Assembly: GCA_000277445.1 (NCBI GenBank)
Contig: AJWJ01000140.1
Coordinates: 1 to 46,629, forward strand
DNA from: Polysphondylium violaceum
Lineage: Eukaryota > Evosea > Eumycetozoa > Dictyosteliales > Dictyosteliaceae
Reading direction: 5' to 3'
DNA: 46,629 nucleotides
Position numbers and translations under genes: made by a program. Positions 1-11,602 of the stretch are shown in pieces; within the stretch, counting starts at the first letter, position 1; each line of letters begins with the position of its first letter. Under the pieces are notes generated by a model. It had not been told where the DNA came from. It saw only the letters and a list, made by a program, of their open reading frames with translations, and ran no database searches.

Positions 1-450
1 AATGACACCTTTGAAAAAAATCTCCCTCCCGGATAGAGGACAGGGGCCGTAGCAAATATTAAGTAATTCTAATTTAAAAACTCAAAAGACAATAAAAACT
101 ATGAAAAGACTTATTTTTTTTTTTTTTTTTTAACTTATGAAATGAAAGAGATTAAAATAAAAGCAATCAACAACAAAACAACAACAACAACAACACATAG
201 ACTAAATTTTTTTAATATAAATAATGCAAAAAATATCACAAACCTTTGCAATGACACAATCTTTTTTTTTTTAAAAACAATCTGATAAAGTAACATGATA
301 GTGAAATTAAAACAAGATACATTTATATATTTAATTTTAAAGAGAATCTATTTTTTTTACAAACTATGGAAAATAAACAACCACAATAAACAAACAAATA
401 AATTAAACTATTTTTACAAACTATGGAAAATATGAGATTATTATTTTTTT

Positions 451-481
<31 letters not shown>

Positions 482-1233
482 TTTAATTTAAACTAATATG
501 GGAACATGTGATATATAGATATAAGAGAATATTTTTTTCTATATTTAACAAAAAACTAGGGTATTTTAAATTATATGTACAATCTATGGAAAATAAATAA
601 AAGAAATTTGCTAAAAAGATTTTTTTTTTTCTTTTTTAAACATTGTGATCAAAATCTAAAATGGAACAATGTAGTATTTTTTTTTTTTTTTACAAACTAT
701 GGATGGAAGATTAAAATAAAAACAACACAGAGAAGAAGTATTTAATATATAAAACTATAAATTATACCAATACACTAAACTTTTTTTTTTTTTTTTAAAT
801 GATTGAAATATATCAATTCTTTTTTTTTTTTAATTTAAAAGATATACACAATAAATTAAAACTAGATAGGTATTTTAAAGAGAATCTATTTTTTTTTTTT
901 TTTTACATACAATGGAATGAAAGATATAATTTAAACTTTTTTTTTTTTTTTTTCTTATTTTTTTTTTTCTTTTTTAAAACTATTATGTATGAGATAGATA
1001 CAAACATAAAACAATGATATATAGTACAGTTTTTTCTATTTTTTGTTTTTTTCTTTTTTTCTTTTTTTTTTTTTAAACATTGTTATCAAAATCTAAGATG
1101 AAACAATGGTATTTTTTTTTTCTGAACAATAAACAACAAACAAAAATTGAACATTACAATAAAATATTATAGGTAGGATACATACAAACTACTAAAAAGC
1201 TAAAGTTAAAATTAAAAACCAAACTAAATCAAA
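1..1233. other. Low-complexity intergenic DNA
   Basis: No gene is supported here. The stretch is dominated by T-runs of 8-20 bases and short AT-rich spacers. The few long open frames are Phe-rich readings of the T-runs. Bases 25-52 are a small GC-rich island at the window edge, unlike anything else in this stretch, which may be the end of a feature lying to the left. Confidence 0.7.
150..1115. repeat. Old, degenerate tandem duplication of about 450-550 bp
   Basis: Several short strings recur in the same order in two halves: a match between 310-368 and 859-915 (AAAGAGAATCTA then a T-run then ACAAACTATGG or ACATACAATGG), a match between 636-672 and 1073-1109 (TAAACATTG, ATCAAAATCTAA, then ACAATG), and the AAACTATGGAAAATA string at 362, 418 and (diverged) 582 and 694. 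Spacing between matches falls from about 550 to 440 bp, as expected after many indels in the T-runs. This was seen by eye; no alignment score was computed. Confidence 0.5.
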
Positions 1234-2228
1234 TTACTCATTTCTAAAATACAAATATTTATGATTAATAAGAGACAAACATTGTAAAAAGCTATTAATA
1301 AATACCTAAACCATAAAAAGATCCAAATAATAAACATAATAACCAATACTGAATATTGAGCAATGTTAACTTCATATCTATTGTCAACTGGTAAACAAGA
1401 AGAGGATGAGGAAAAGCTATCCAAGAAAGAAGAAGAAATACTTTCACCATCTTCATACTCTTCATCTGAATGTACTACCAAGTACTGTTCATTGTTGTAA
1501 TTGTACAAAACAGTTTCTTTACCAATTAAAGAAACTTCATCATCATCAGATGGAATATCCAAGATAAAATCAACATCGTCAAAATTGTATACACTGGAAT
1601 CACCAATTGGTAAAGCCTCATGTCTATCATCAAAATCATCTTCATTTTCATCCATAAATGTATTTAATATTTGAGATGAAATTACAGATGGACCATTATT
1701 ACTTGAATCTTGATTATCAACCAAGCCAACCAAAGATTTTTGTTCAGCTACATAGGTTGAAGTGGTTGAAACTGTTGAATTGGTTGAAATTTGAAACAAA
1801 GATGAATGGTCATCATCTTGATCAGATCCCAATGATGAGATAGAAAAAGAAATGTCTAATACTTGATCCATTGGTTCATAAATTGTATCATAATCAAAGA
1901 AGTTGAATTCTTGTAACCAATTATTTAATTTGTCTATTTTATATTTAATTGAAAATGTATCAATATATATATATACTTAAAGAGGTTAAAAACCAACGAG
2001 AAAGATTACAATAACAAGAAATACTAATAAATAACTATAATTACCTTTCATTAAAGCTCTGACAGCAGTTGAATGTTGTCTTGGTGGGTGAAGGTGAGAG
2101 AGGCTATCTATGGCACTCTTTTGTTTTAATAAATTGATAGCACTTTCTGCTAAGCTTTTAATTCTTTTATTAGAACAAAGATCACAGTAATCTGCGAAAT
2201 AGGAAATAGTGGTGTTGTGAATAGGCAT
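1234..2228 (-). CDS. Hypothetical protein with acidic/Ser-rich middle and C-terminal membrane anchor
   Basis: I do not recognise the family. My model has three exons (2228-2045, 1933-1306, 1243-1234) and gives 273 residues. The N-terminal 60 residues include a CDLC pair and a helix rich in Lys/Ala/Leu. The middle is acidic and serine-rich (runs of D/E and S). A single hydrophobic segment of about 18 residues (VLVIMFIIWIFLWF) lies just before the end. Splicing out the last intron (1244-1305, GTATTT to TTTTAG) ends the protein directly after this segment in RNE, which makes a predicted C-tail-anchored protein. Without that splice the frame continues for about 35 more hydrophobic residues, which is less plausible. 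The first intron (1934-2044) joins the exons in phase. Tail-anchored proteins sit in the ER, mitochondrial or peroxisomal membrane with the N-terminus in the cytosol; which membrane applies cannot be told. Confidence 0.6.
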
Positions 2229-2969
2229 TATTATATGGGTATGTATTAATGATAATTGAGGTATGTGAAAAAGATATAATGTGAAAAAGAATGAATAAAT
2301 TTTTCATAGAGACTTATCCCACCCTTTTTTTCAAAAAATTCAGCCCCTCAACTGTCAAAATTGGGGCCAACTGTCAAAAATTCAAATATTAGGGGCTGAT
2401 AGAAAATTTTTATTCTATATTTGGTTGATATATATTTATTCTATTTTTAGTAATTTTTACCAACTGATTAACAAAAAAAAAAAAGTCAAAATTTTCTTTT
2501 TATAGACATGGTTTAATTCAAATTTTCTTTCGCATATAAAAAAAGAATAAACAAAAGTTTTAATGATTAAAATGTAACAACTCTGTGCAATTCAGATGAG
2601 AGTAATATTTTATTGATCTAACAAAGAAACACTGGGGTCAGGATCATTGCTCATTCAATAATATTTCTAATGTCAAATCTATTGATTAATATTTTTAATC
2701 ACTTAGTTTATATGATGTAGGCTGATGGTTCATAAGAATTTTGTTTTTCAATAGGGTTGATAATTATATAATTAAGGATGTATGTTTGAAAAGAGTTTAA
2801 ATTCAAAATAAATCAAAAAAATTTCAAGCTATTCTTTAAACTATACTTTAACCCGACTGATGATCATTAGGAGATAAATCTCACCCAAACGAAACTAATA
2901 AGCACAAATAGATATGAATGAAAATTCTATCAATGAAAAGTATTTATTACCTGTATGATGTTTTATTTT
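2229..2969. other. Intergenic between two minus-strand genes
   Basis: This holds the promoter side of the tail-anchored gene and the 3' flank of the carrier gene. Bases 2330-2400 contain two copies of AACTGTCAAAA near short C- and G-runs. Bases 2575-2960 are less homopolymeric than usual intergenic DNA here and could hide a noncoding RNA, but I found no convincing open frame, box motif or fold. Nothing firm is called. Confidence 0.5.
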
Positions 2970-4066
2970 CTAAACAGGTGGAATACCACCGAGCTTTCTT
3001 AGATATTCAAATACTATAAATGTCTATAGGGAGGTAGATATTAATATAAAAATACATAAATGCGATAGATATAATAAAGATACATTACAACAATAGTATG
3101 AGGACCAATTCTTAACCAATTTGGAATAAAACCTTTATATAGACCTTTAATACCTTCGGCTTTAAAAGTTTTAACCAAGCAATCAAATGAAGATTTATAT
3201 AGAGTACCATTACCATGTTGATCTATGGGTTGATTCATTATTCTAGTTTTAATAAGATCAACAGGAGATGTAGCAACACTTGCAACAAATCCTGCTAGAA
3301 TAGATGACACTGTATGTAATTTCAATCCCTCTTGTTGAATGATTCCGTGATCCAACAACATATGTTTAAAATGATCATACGATGGGATCTGACTAGCAGT
3401 CAAAAGTGCTGCTCTCTGAGTAGTTGGCGACACACCTTTATACAGACCTCTAATACCCTCCTTTTCAATGATTTCCATAAATGCTTGACCTATGGATCTG
3501 TATTTGGCACCATTGGCAGAATGAGCCTGCATTCTAACCTTGATTAAATCTGATGGATTGGCAATCGATGCCCCTACACCACCAGAGATGGCTCCACTCA
3601 ACACCTTGCTAAGTAAATTAGTTTTTCCGTTCTGATCAACAAAGTATCCCTTTATAATATCATATCCACCCATTCTAAGAGTAGAATAAGTACTCTCTCT
3701 TAATAAAGATGGTCCTAGTCCTTTATACAATGCTAAAAATCCTTCATTTTCAATGATCTGTATCGTAGATTTAAACAATCCATTACCGCTTTTCATTGAT
3801 GATAATTCACCTTGAATTTGTAATCTAGTTTTTCTATATATCTATTTATTAGTGCATATCCTATCAAAAATAATATACAATTCAATAACAACTTACAATA
3901 CATCGATTGGATTAGTTACAGTAGCAGCAGCCATACATGATAAACCTCCAAAAAAGAATCTGTAAAACATAAAACTCTGTTTAGGCTCTGATATTGTTGT
4001 TGCTGTTGTTGTTGTCATCACAGGTGTTAAATTACCCGCTGGTAATGTTGTTGTATTATTATTCAT
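2970..4066 (-). CDS. Mitochondrial carrier, uncoupling-protein-like (UCP4/SLC25A27 type)
   Basis: This is a mitochondrial inner-membrane carrier of 322 residues in three exons (4066-3897, 3833-3089, 3023-2970). The three carrier signatures are visible: NPIDVLKTR near residue 52, NPSDLIKVR near 145, and SPVDLIKTR near 245, each beginning a tripartite repeat of about 100 residues. The third repeat carries RIMNQP followed by LYKSS, wording typical of UCP4/UCP5-like carriers, and the spliced end reads PHTIVTFIVFEYLRKL, the usual carrier ending. Both introns are needed: the first restores the signature lysine and arginine, the second the last helix. The N-terminal 25 residues are a low-complexity N/T stretch. 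The family moves small carboxylates or protons across the inner membrane; substrate is not decided by sequence. Dictyostelid ucpA/ucpB are the nearest named genes I can suggest, without certainty. Confidence 0.88.
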
Positions 4067-4291
4067 AATAATACCAATTTATCAAGTATATATGTGTATA
4101 ATACTAATGTAATAATATAAATAATAAATAAAATATATTTTAAACAGATAACAACATGTTGTTATATGTATGTCTTTATCTAAATTTCACGCAACACATT
4201 TTGATTTTTATTTTTTTTTTCGATTGAGGATGGATTGCATGACGATATTTTTTTTATTTTTTTTTTTTAAAAGTGGTTGATTTTTTTCACA

Positions 4292-4490
4292 AATTATCTA
4301 ATCGTTTGTCTGTAGGTTCTTTGGTATCTAAATACTTTAATAGGCAACCAATAGAGAAGCAACATTGAAAATAAACGCGATAATGTGTAAATCTCAAGAA
4401 ATAGGGAAATAAGACAACCCGGTGTTGTAGGCTGTATCCACAACCATAGGATGCACCAATAGATTTATTCGGCACTAGAGTGGGGATTTA
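4292..4490 (-). pseudogene. Broken duplicate of the 3' end of the neighbouring MFS gene
   Basis: This 200-bp stretch repeats, with point changes and deletions, the last 240 bases of the transporter gene (4690-4928). Shared strings include the start of the terminal motif (KYLDTKEP, DKRLD) and the segment coding KSIGASYG. A deletion of about 40 bp removes most of the last membrane helix and shifts frame, so it cannot code a working transporter end. It lies directly downstream of the intact gene in the same orientation, so it is a tandem partial duplicate. Confidence 0.85.
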
Positions 4491-4688
4491 TTTATTTAGA
4501 GTGATGCACGGGGTGCACTGAGATTAATATGAAGATTTACTATATAAATTATAAGGCCCAACCAACTCCTAATGAAACAATCAACTAAAGGGTATGAACC
4601 TCCCCTACCTTCAATTTAATGATTATGACAACGTGGTACATCTCACTTACTCTGACATGCATATGCGTCTAGGAAATGTTTTTTCATT
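4491..4688. other. Spacer of unusual composition between gene and its broken copy
   Basis: About 180 bases with a clearly higher GC content than other intergenic DNA in the window and no homopolymer runs. It includes a small inverted repeat, TGCAC-GGG-GTGCA, at about 4506. No open frame or known element is recognised. It may be a remnant of further duplicated coding DNA or an old insertion. Confidence 0.4.
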
Positions 4689-6797
4689 TTATTTATCTAA
4701 TCGTTTGTCGATAGGTTCTTTGGTATCTAGATACTTTAAATATGCAACCAACAGAGAAGCAATAATTGAGAATAAAACCAACAGTAGGAGGGATAATGTA
4801 TAATCTCCACTCTTTTCTTTAAGTAAGCCCAAGAAATAGGGGAATAAAACTAACCCGGTGTTGTAGGCCGTACCCACCAAACCATAGGATGCACCAATCG
4901 ATTTTTCTGGTACTAGAGTGGGGATTGATGATATGATGGTCGTATTTAAAATTGAGTATCCTATGCCACTGACGAGAATCCAGGGAAGGGGGAATATGTT
5001 GGTGATGACCAACAATAATACACCCACACCCAGTAATGCCAATGATGTCCAGAGCACAATGATACGTTTACTGATATACTTTAACCCAAATCCACACAAT
5101 GGCGAAAACAGTGCACTGCTTATCGTCTCACTCGACAATATGAGTGCTGCCATTTGTTCATCATAGCCGTATTTTGTGCCTAAGAAATCAGGTCCAATGA
5201 TGGCTAATCCAAATAACGTACTATACCCAAACAACACAATCAAAACCACAATCCACATTCTCTGTGGAATGTCTTTGAATACCGAGGTGATTCCAATCAC
5301 TAGATTACCAACTCTATTTCTAATAATTTCATGCAACTCATTAATAGTTCTACCATGATGACTGTTGCTCATTTCAATGACTCTACTTTGAGCCAAAGAA
5401 GGTGTTTGTTTTATATCTATTTCCTCCAACTCGACAGACGAACCAATCAATCCATCTTTAAAATTTTCCCCATCATTATTGTCTAGTCCAAAAAAGGATG
5501 AATTAGGCATTAAATCTGCTCCATTGGGCGAATATGACTCCAATGTTTCCTGATCATCTTTAATTATATCTACTTCTATTTCATCTTCTTTTAACTCTTT
5601 AAATGAATTATTACTATTACTACTATGCTCTTTTACATCTAGATAAATAAAAAATTAATATTTATATCTACAATTATCAATATATTCTAGATATATACCT
5701 TTAAAAAACGATCTTGTCAATAAATAAATAATATTTAAACAATAGCCAAATATGGCGACAAAGGAAATAATCCATAAACTAGTTTGAAAACCAAATCGTT
5801 TGTTTAGGAGTGGCAAGAGAGTGAGTGATGTAAGGTTTGCAGAATAAATCCAACCCACGAGTATACCCATGTAGATTGGGAGTGAAGATGATGAGAACCA
5901 TTTAGACATCAATGTATTGGAACATGCCACCAACGACTCACCTGCAAATCCCAGTAAAAATCTTGATACCAACATCAATGTGAAATTTGGTGGTGACAAT
6001 GCCCCAATCAGTGTCGACAGTGTCACACAAGTACCCAACATTATACTGACTTTATCAGGTCCTATTTTATCCACCAACACTCCACTCGCAAACACCATTA
6101 CCAAATTGGGTAACGCATACGCTGTAAATATCCATCCAAATTGAGATGAACTTATATTAAATGTTTGATCTATACACCAACAACAATAATATTAATATCC
6201 AATACTTTATTATTACTATTTTGGACAATACCTACAAAAAGTATATGATAATGCCTCTGCTGAAGTATATGAAAAAAAAGTACTATATCCAAGATTTGAG
6301 ATTAAAAATACCAATAGAAATGTCTTTAAATTATGTAATTTAAATATATTCTTTATCGATCTAAATATATTCCTATTACTACTAATACTATTATTTAATA
6401 TTCCCATGTCATCTTGTTGTGTACCACTATTCTCCTCTCCCAATGTTTGTGAATTAAATATTATAGCAGCTGAATTATTTAAACTACTATTATTACTATT
6501 ATTGTTTGACTTTAATATTGATTTTAAAACTGGTTTATTTAACCCTTCACCCAATGTCGATGGATGAATCTCTGATGATATTTGCAAGATATTCCGACTG
6601 CTATTATAATTATTAAAAGGAGGAGTACTTAAAGATAGAGGTATAGTGTTATGTTTTGATTTAATCACAATTAATCTTTCAACGTCATCGTCATTGTTGA
6701 GATCTTCTTGTAAAGGATTTCCTCTGGTCATGATTCCATTTTTACTACTCTGATTACTATTATTACTATCATTTAAATTTGTCACATAATCAAACAT
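4689..6797 (-). CDS. Major facilitator superfamily transporter, MFSD1-like
   Basis: A 12-helix MFS transporter of about 660 residues in three exons (6797-6236, 6169-5699, 5638-4689; introns of 66 and 60 bp). The first 155 residues are a polar, Asn/Ser-rich cytosolic tail. Helix 1 is at about 159-178; helices 2-6 follow; a loop of about 120 polar residues separates the halves; helices 7-12 end just before KYLDTKEP. The loop after helix 2 has the MFS signature in the form VDKIGPDK, and helix 4 carries GESLVACSNT, which resembles the GESLA-x2-N motif of MFSD1. Helix 10-11 (SIPTLVPEKSIGASYG) also fits that family. MFSD1 proteins are lysosomal and export small peptides, so an endolysosomal exporter role is inferred. 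The broken copy downstream shows that this locus has been duplicated. The assignment to MFS is firm; the MFSD1 subfamily is likely. Confidence 0.82.
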
Positions 6798-7276
6798 TAT
6801 TATTACTACTATAATTATTATTGGTTCGAAAATAGTATTTATGTATCATAAGAAAAGAGAAAATAAAATCAAAGTGTTTAAAACATAAATCTACAAACAC
6901 ACTTGTTTAGTGGGGGTTGTTTGATTTTTGGAAAAATGTCAAAAATTAAAAAAATTAAAAAAAGTCAAATTTCCTAAATTTCCAACGAACTGACAGGTGG
7001 GAAATTGACGCAGGTCTTTTTCAACCACCAAAGAGACAAAACAAATAATTTTAAAAAATCGAAATATTTATTTTTAATATATACATATACATAAAGGAAT
7101 GGGGGGTTCATAAATTATACTAAAATGATTTTATGAAAAAAAAAAAAAAATTTTTAAATATGAATGTGATGATGATAAGAAGTATATGGTAGGTAGTGAG
7201 CAGACCACCAATACATCAAGGAAAATAAATAAAAACAAATATATATAGCTATTCTATTCTACACTAGACAACACAA
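6798..7276. other. Intergenic, promoter side of the MFS gene
   Basis: No gene seen. AT-rich with an A-run at 7138-7150 and a short GC-richer stretch at 6985-7020. It presumably holds the promoter of the transporter and the 3' end of the CCDC6-like transcript. Confidence 0.5.
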
Positions 7277-8884
7277 TTATGGCATTAAATCTGAAATGAT
7301 TTTTTTCCATTGTAAAACTTCATCGGTATAGTTTGAAAGAATAATGACATCAGTTGTAGTGGTAATGATCAAGTCACTGTATCCAGAACCAATGGCAGGA
7401 TCAATTTTATCAATGGCTTTAGTGACTGTATCCAAATTCAATGAAGAGTATAATGCTTGTTTGGAATCATCCAAATACTCTCGAAGCTCACCATCTGACG
7501 ATACCTCATAATATCTTTTTTCAAGTTTAATTTCCAAACGTGGTGAACCAATGTTTTCTAAACTGTTGTTGTTATTGTTATTATTATTATTACATGAACT
7601 TTCAGAAGAAAGATTTCTTTTCATCCAACCTTCTTTTAAAACTTTACTAATAAGACAAGGATTTGAACAAGAAGATGATGATCTTGATCTAGTGATTGGA
7701 ACAGAGATAATGTTGGTTTTACTTGTTGAACCTGAACTTGTTATTGAACTAGATGATTGAGTTGGTGACAATGTAATAGAGGATGATGAGTTTACATGTG
7801 ATGTAACTGGTGATGATTGATTGGATCCATTATTACCTGTTACTGATTGACCTGTTGCTGATCTTTCATTTGGAAATGAAATACTTCTATTTCTTTTTTG
7901 TTTATTAAAGTTTCTATATATAGAGTGTTTTATATATATATTAATACATTTAAACCTTTTAAAAATAATAATAATCATTAATCATATATTTACCTTTCAT
8001 CATCAATTTCTAAATTGGACATTAATTTTGTATTGTCTGAAGTTAATTTAGATAATTTCTCTTGTTCACGAATGATCTTTTGACCCAAAACAAAGTTTTC
8101 AGCTCTTAAAGAAGCAATATCATCCTTGTTATGATCACCTTGTTCTTTTTCCAATTCTTGAATCTTTGTTCTCAAAGTAATAACTTCAGCTTCTAATTTT
8201 AAAAGATTTCTATGATCACTAATTTCACTTTCTAATCTTTTTTCTAATAATCTAATTATTATAATTATTAATTAGTATATATTGTTGCTGTTTTGTTAAT
8301 TTATCTATATATTTATATTACTTTTTCTCTCTCATTACTTCTTGAATTTGTTTTTGTAATTTATTTACAATAAATTCTTCTTCTTGTTCAAGTTGATTTT
8401 CAAGATCAATCTTTTCTTGCATAATCTAATTATAGATACATTATAAATATATATTAATAAACTAATCTATACTATCTATTATATTGAATTCCGACTAGAC
8501 TACTTACAACCTGCATCTTCTTTTGTAAAGTATTTGTTAAATATTCTTCTTCTTGTTCAACCTTTAAAGCTAATTCTTCTTTTTCTCTCTTTAATTGATT
8601 CAAATACTTCATAAATTTATTTGTAATATATTCTTCTTCATTTTCAGTAACAATTTGCTATTATATATTATTATTATCAATATAAATATATGTACAATTA
8701 TATTTATCTCTATTTATATCTATTGAACTCTCTCTAATTATATGTATATATAAATACTTACAATTCTAGCATGAGAATCCTTTAATTGCTTAAGCTCTTC
8801 AGTTAAAGTTCTGTTTTTAAGTCTTTCTTGAGCCAATTGTTTTTGAAGATCGTCTATAATTTCTTTTGAAGTTTTACTCTCCAT
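7277..8884 (-). CDS. CCDC6-like coiled-coil protein with C-terminal PH domain
   Basis: Five exons (8884-8762, 8657-8508, 8425-8322, 8251-7994, 7913-7277) give 423 residues. Residues 1-205 are nearly continuous coiled coil built of repeating blocks around E-Q-E-E-E-(F/Y)-(I/L)-x-N-x-L-x-K, the pattern of the CCDC6 (H4/D10S170) family. The coiled coil ends in SNLEIDDERNFN, closely matching the LEMDDERYFN ending of the CCDC6 coil. Residues 213-300 are a Ser/Thr-rich linker. Residues 302-423 look like a PH domain: KEGWMKRN start, RYYEV strand, and the C-terminal helix with the invariant tryptophan (VLQWKKII). All five exons join in frame. Human CCDC6 has a proline-rich tail and no PH domain, so the fusion is unusual. 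A membrane- or phosphoinositide-linked scaffold is inferred. The PH domain contains an Asn run that interrupts an early loop. Confidence 0.78.
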
Positions 8885-9213
8885 TGTGTAATTGTTGTTA
8901 TTGTTATTGGTTGATATTGTTATTAGTTATTCTACTACTATTACTATTACTACTATTATCACTCTCTAATTGATATTATATATTGAAATTGAAAATGATT
9001 CTCGATAAAAAAATTAACAAAAAAAAAAAAAACCAAATATGAAAGGGGGGTGTGAATATGTGAGGTAATATCTATTTTTTTTGAAGAGACCACAAATTGC
9101 AAAAATAAAAAATAAAAATAAAAAAATAATATAAAAGGAAGCTAAATTTATCATATGATCGAAATAAAACTTTATTCATGAATTAACCGCAGAGAATGAG
9201 TTCAAATAGGGCA
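8885..9213. other. Intergenic between CCDC6-like and CLPTM1 genes
   Basis: No gene is seen. It includes an A-run at 9018-9031 and short CAATAA/TATTAC repeats. It should contain the promoter of the coiled-coil gene and the 3' end of the CLPTM1 transcript. Confidence 0.5.
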
Positions 9214-11348
9214 CTATTCGACTTTTTTAGATTTTCTTTTCTTGACTTGGGTATCGGTTGTTGTTGCGCTTGATTCACTTTCATCTTGATTAGTAACAGT
9301 ATCACTATTATCAGTGCTGTTTTCCAATTTTAATTTATCCTTTTCAGTAGTGGTGGTGGTGGTAGGGGTGGGGGTAATAGTTTTTCCTTTTTCACTCTCT
9401 TCCTCTTCTTCTTCACTACCATATTGAGATCTCTTTTTATCGACGGGGTAAATCCAACGCTGATATAGGTAAATAATAAAGATAATGTCATCTCTTAGAC
9501 AACTAAGTCTGTGCATGATTGGCATCTTGATAATAAAGGCAAACAAGTCATCGATAAAGGTGTTGAGAGCACGATACATAAACACTCTGCCGGGCAAATG
9601 AGCAACACTCTTCATTTTGTAGTTGATAAAGAGTTGAGGTGTCATCATGATAAATTCAAAGGTGTACACTGTACGCACAAGACTGCTGATGACCCAGGAG
9701 TACCAGCTCTTGTACTCGTTGTAGTACAACGAGTAGATACTGGTACCAATGACGAGAGGCACGAATACCCACGAGAGGTATTTCATGGCCATCTCGTCGT
9801 ATTGCTTGGTCTTGGACTTATAGCTCTCTTTGTTTTCAAAAGTGAGCGAGGGAATCATGCCGTTCCATTTCAACTCGACAATCATGGCCTTGCCAATCTT
9901 CCACACCTCGATAACGATACTAAACCCACAGCTCACAAGGATCATGTAGCTGGTCTCGTTGTCGAGTAAATAGAGAAACACAATCAATTGGCTGACGGCA
10001 TGGAGAATGATGGATCTTACAGAGAGACCCTCCATCGACTTGTTATTCTTCCAAAATTGGATATCATTCTTGAATGCCAAGAATTCAAACACGGTGTGGA
10101 GAATAGTGACTACGAAGGTCAAGCCCAATAGATATGGGTTGGTGTCTGTCAACATTCTCTTGAAATCGTCGCCCATATTCTCACCGGCACCCAGCATCTC
10201 TTGTGTTTCAAATGACTTTTGTGCTTGCATTTGGAATTGCCATTTCAATGGTCCCATTGGACTTGTATGGAATTCAATACTTAGCTCTTGAACAGTTTCG
10301 TTGATTGGTGAAAGATGTTCTCTATAGATCCAAAATTCATTGATATATAATATAGGTGTATATTTATCTCCTGTAATATTAAAGTCTATAATGTATATTA
10401 TTATAGTGGTTAATATCTACTCTTACTACGATGATAATAATAACAACATACGTTGATAAACTTCTTGAGGAATTGATCTAGGTGGATGAACAGTGTGATC
10501 TACAATCAAATGAAGAGATAAGGAAGGTTTCCAATAAGAAATTAATTCTTTTGGATCATAAACTACTTCTTCTATTGGATTCTTTTCTTCTGAAAGTAAA
10601 TTCTTACCCTTTGGTTTTGGTCGAGGTAAATATTTAACCAATGCTATAGGTTATAAATATATTGATATTATTAGTATAATAACTATTATTATTGTTATGA
10701 ATAATAATATTTACAATGAACTTTATATAAAGTTGATGCTGGCTTATTTAAGTATCTTGGCTTTGTTGCAAAGATATGAGCGTAAAGTGTACCATTGTTT
10801 TGTAAAAACTATATTTAAACCTATAGTTAGTATTAATGATTCATTTATAACTACTCCTAGATTACTATACCTTTGGTGTATTAAATGTAAAATTCTTTGT
10901 GATGGTGTTGTAATCTGAAAAATCGTATGTAAGACCCTTTTCTTCCCAAACTAACCAATCACCTACGGTTGTATTGGATTCTGAAAAGTATACCTTTAAG
11001 CTCTATATTTAAAGGAGTATTAATATAAAAGTCTACTCGGATAATAGTATTAATATAAACAACACATACCCAATCAGAAGCTTCGTCCCAAGAATTATAA
11101 ATATTTCCTATTTGAGTAGGTTCTTGTTGTATTTCAACTGCTTGACCAGAATTATCTAAAACAACTTGTTGTTGTGGTGCTGTTACAGTTTGATTACCAA
11201 ATCCTAACAATTTAGAGAATACAAAACTAGCTAAATAGTAGAGAATCATAAATCTAAAAAAGGTAGCAATGGCTTGTCTCCATCCTCCTTGTTGTGCTGG
11301 TTGTCCTGCTGCTGCTGGTGCAGCTACTGATTGCTCACCTGTAGGCAT
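9214..11348 (-). CDS. clptm1: CLPTM1 family transmembrane protein
   Basis: A homologue of cleft lip and palate transmembrane protein 1, about 619 residues in five exons (11348-11070, 10993-10871, 10808-10715, 10643-10452, 10385-9214). The start MPTGEQ was chosen over an in-frame upstream ATG because the region before it is poly-T-like leader. One hydrophobic segment lies near residues 32-50. A lumenal domain follows (VYFSESNTT, QNNGTLYAHIFATKP, INEFWIYREHLSPINETV). The membrane half has the family's strongest signatures: TNPYLLGLT, FEFLAFKNDIQFW, GLSVRSI, LDNETS, YLSWVFVPL, MTPQLFINYKMKSVAHLP, NTFIDDLFAFIIKMP and YLYQRWIYPVD. The tail is acidic and Thr-rich. Human CLPTM1 is an ER/Golgi protein reported to retain GABA-A receptors, and its paralogue CLPTM1L is reported to be a lipid scramblase; the amoeba role is unknown. 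Its start lies only 254 bp from the divergent NLR-like gene. Confidence 0.93.
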
Positions 11349-11602
11349 ATTGAAGAATAGATCTATATATAACTTCAAAAAAAAAGAATAAGATTTGTTT
11401 TTTTTTTTTTTGCGAAAATTGAATTTTTCAGTCATCATAAGTTTTAATATTATCCTTCACCGTTAATAAATCAGATTTAAATTTTTTTGGTTGTGGACCA
11501 TTCTTTGAAAGGGTCTCATAATAGATCTACCCATAGCGTTCAGATTTATTATATCAAATACTATTTACTTGTATTTTTATATATCTTTATAAGATCATTT
11601 GT
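11349..11602. promoter_or_regulatory. Shared divergent promoter region, CLPTM1 gene and NLR-like copy 1
   Basis: A 254-bp head-to-head gap. On the CLPTM1 side there is a T-run (11399-11411) next to the start; dictyostelid promoters commonly have oligo(dT) close to the transcription start. On the NLR side the 70 bases before the start are TA-rich. No specific operator is recognised. Confidence 0.5.

Noticed and set aside
799-1017. 72-codon Phe-rich open frame
   Set aside because: It is a reading through T-runs, with no plausible protein composition.
2575-2960. Possible snoRNA (CTGATGATC at about 2857 as a C box)
   Set aside because: No D box at a proper distance and no terminal stem.
9511-10291. 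Plus-strand open frames over the CLPTM1 gene
   Set aside because: They lie opposite the most conserved CLPTM1 motifs and have no family likeness.
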